This document shows, in pieces, positions 62,920-64,000 of a DNA stretch of 64,000 nt. Position 1 is the stretch's first letter. Every line of letters starts with the position of its first letter. Under the pieces are notes generated by a model. It was not told the DNA's origin, did not search any database, and saw only the letters and a list, made by a program, of their open reading frames with translations. Location: contig JAACMV010000024.1 in NCBI GenBank assembly GCA_010909725.1, positions 496,001 through 560,000 of the forward strand, in the 5' to 3' direction. The translations under genes were made by a program, and so were the position numbers. Origin of the DNA: Picochlorum sp. 'celeri' (lineage: Eukaryota > Chlorophyta > Trebouxiophyceae).

Positions 62920-64000
62920 ATGGCAAACACAGTGACAGCTTGCGTGAATACACGCACTACAGTGACAAGAAAGAATATGGTTGTTAATAATGGAGTATTA
63001 CGGGGCCGAGTGGTGATGCCTGTGAAGGGTCTTTGCGGTCGACGCGCGGCTCTTCCCATGCGAGTGTCTGCTGCCGCCTCTGGCTGCGATTTCGAGGGTG
63101 CTCTCGGGTCCTCATCTGGGGATTCGGCACAGAAAGAATTGCAGATTATGAATTTGTCCGTGCCAACGACCGGTATGGCCAAAGGGCTCGGTTCTTCTGG
63201 TGGTGCCACCTTGCAGAGGTCCAAGCTCAGCTTGAAGCAGAGTCAGCAGCAGAGTGCCCCGAAACTGGATGACGGAATGGGAGGAGGAGGCATTGGGAAG
63301 GGAATTTTCAATGGTGGAGGAGGTGATGGTGGCGATGATGGTGACGATGATGATTACTTTGGAGAGGACGATGGTGATGGTGATGGCGATGATGATGGCT
63401 TCTTCAGAAAGGTGTTCCAGGAGCTCTATGAAGCCAAAGCTATTGCAGCGGTTCTTCAGGAGTGGTACAGGACAATGGGTGATTTGCCACTGATTATTAG
63501 GCAGGCTGCAGAGATGGGAATGTTCTCTAGTGCTGCATTAGTGAGATTCATGTCCATGGATGTGAGGCCAAATGTGACAAGAATGGTCACTCGATCTCTT
63601 CCACCTGATGTGTCTAGAAATGTCGTTGGTCGCTTGATGGCGGATCCAGCCTTCATGCAAAAGCTTGCTTTGGAGCAGATGATTACGATTGGAGCATCCT
63701 TGGTGTATGAAGCAAGGGTCAGAGGAGAGAAATTCTGGAAGGAGATTGACCTGGTTGCGGTGAACACTCTCTCGTTGGCTGCCGCCAATGCTGCTGTTGT
63801 ATATCTTGTAGCTCCAACACGTGCAGCCTCAGCTCCTGCAAGGTATGAATGGCAGAGCATGCTTTCCAAATTGCCAAATAATGTATTTGAAGGAACAACT
63901 CCGCTTAGATCGTACTCCAACAATTCTAGAATTGCATCATTCTTCGTCAAGGCAGCTCAGTTGAGTGGTGTGGGCCTTGTGGCGGGTGGATTACAAAGCT
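62920..64000 (+). CDS. RETICULATA-related (DUF3411) plastid protein, 3' part beyond window
   Basis: Open from ATG 62920 to the right edge (360 codons and one base) without a stop. A plastid transit peptide (Thr/Arg/Val-rich, ending near MRVSAAASG) is followed by a Gly/Asp-rich acidic linker (GGGDGGDDGDDDDYFGEDDG) typical of this family. The DUF3411 domain then begins: VLQEWYRTMGDLPLIIRQAA, VRPNVTRMVTRSLPPDVSRN, VVGRLMADPAFMQKLALEQM and IGASLVYEARVRGEKFWKEI. TM helices follow (VNTLSLAAANAAVVYLVAPT). Arabidopsis RETICULATA and relatives are chloroplast-envelope proteins linked to leaf development and metabolite balance. Confidence 0.92.
   Translation, partial: MANTVTACVNTRTTVTRKNMVVNNGVLRGRVVMPVKGLCGRRAALPMRVSAAASGCDFEGALGSSSGDSAQKELQIMNLSVPTTGMAKGLGSSGGATLQRSKLSLKQSQQQSAPKLDDGMGGGGIGKGIFNGGGGDGGDDGDDDDYFGEDDGDGDGDDDGFFRKVFQELYEAKAIAAVLQEWYRTMGDLPLIIRQAAEMGMFSSAALVRFMSMDVRPNVTRMVTRSLPPDVSRNVVGRLMADPAFMQKLALEQMITIGASLVYEARVRGEKFWKEIDLVAVNTLSLAAANAAVVYLVAPTRAASAPARYEWQSMLSKLPNNVFEGTTPLRSYSNNSRIASFFVKAAQLSGVGLVAGGLQS

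Overview
This window is nuclear DNA of a green-lineage eukaryote, most likely a unicellular green alga of prasinophyte type with a compact genome. The case rests on plastid and plant-lineage genes: an RbcX-like Rubisco chaperone, a 7-hydroxymethyl-chlorophyll a reductase / F-type divinyl reductase, a plant-type beta-carotene hydroxylase, the HAD part of SOQ1, a RETICULATA-like protein, DUF1350, plant SPO11-3 and the plant-only TIGR01589 domain. Genes sit close together on both strands. Introns are few and very short, 50-100 nt, with GTGCGT/GTGAGT/GTATGT donors and CAG/TAG acceptors. Coding exons are long and several 3' ends abut or overlap. I cannot name the species or order.

Layout. 1-15.1 kb: TIGR01589 protein (cut by the window edge), SPO11-3, an EH/Aida-C2 protein, cohesin SMC1, a CDK5RAP1/MiaB-type tRNA methylthiotransferase, a one-TM protein, a charged coiled-coil protein, the histone hairpin-binding protein SLBP, and a SpoU-type methyltransferase. 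15.4-16.9 kb: two cysteine-rich secreted proteins. 17.3-30.4 kb: a DUF4477/AIRIM-like ribosome-maturation factor, NOM1, a stand-alone SOQ1-type HAD hydrolase, a plastid membrane protein, TFIIIB subunit BDP1, an EH + WD40 + inositol 5-phosphatase giant, a CNNM transporter, and a DUF3181-like plastid protein. 31-42.5 kb: a bZIP factor, a two-module non-ribosomal peptide synthetase with a membrane C-terminus, and a glutamate-receptor-like channel. 42.8-54 kb: a selenoprotein U with an in-frame UGA, the chlorophyll reductase and beta-carotene hydroxylase (stop codons touching), DUF1350, a YqgE/UPF0301 protein, and an EF-hand/TPR protein with an unusual repeat insert. 54-64 kb: a plastid methyltransferase bracketed by a direct repeat, ERCC1 overlapping a coiled-coil gene, an N-myristoylated cyclophilin, a REEP/HVA22 protein, RbcX, a GATA factor, a small putative zinc-binding gene and a RETICULATA-like gene (cut by the edge).

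Most of the content is housekeeping: DNA topology and repair (SPO11-3, SMC1, ERCC1), RNA maturation (CDK5RAP1, SpoU, SLBP, NOM1, AIRIM-like, BDP1) and plastid function. The standouts are the NRPS (32807-40498), the UGA-containing selenoprotein U (42863-43618), the repeat-bracketed methyltransferase, and the long perfect palindromes that recur in intergenic DNA. I saw no CRISPR array, rRNA, convincing tRNA or transposon. All gene models and intron boundaries were read by eye from frame, splice signals and family resemblance; no search or RNA evidence was available.
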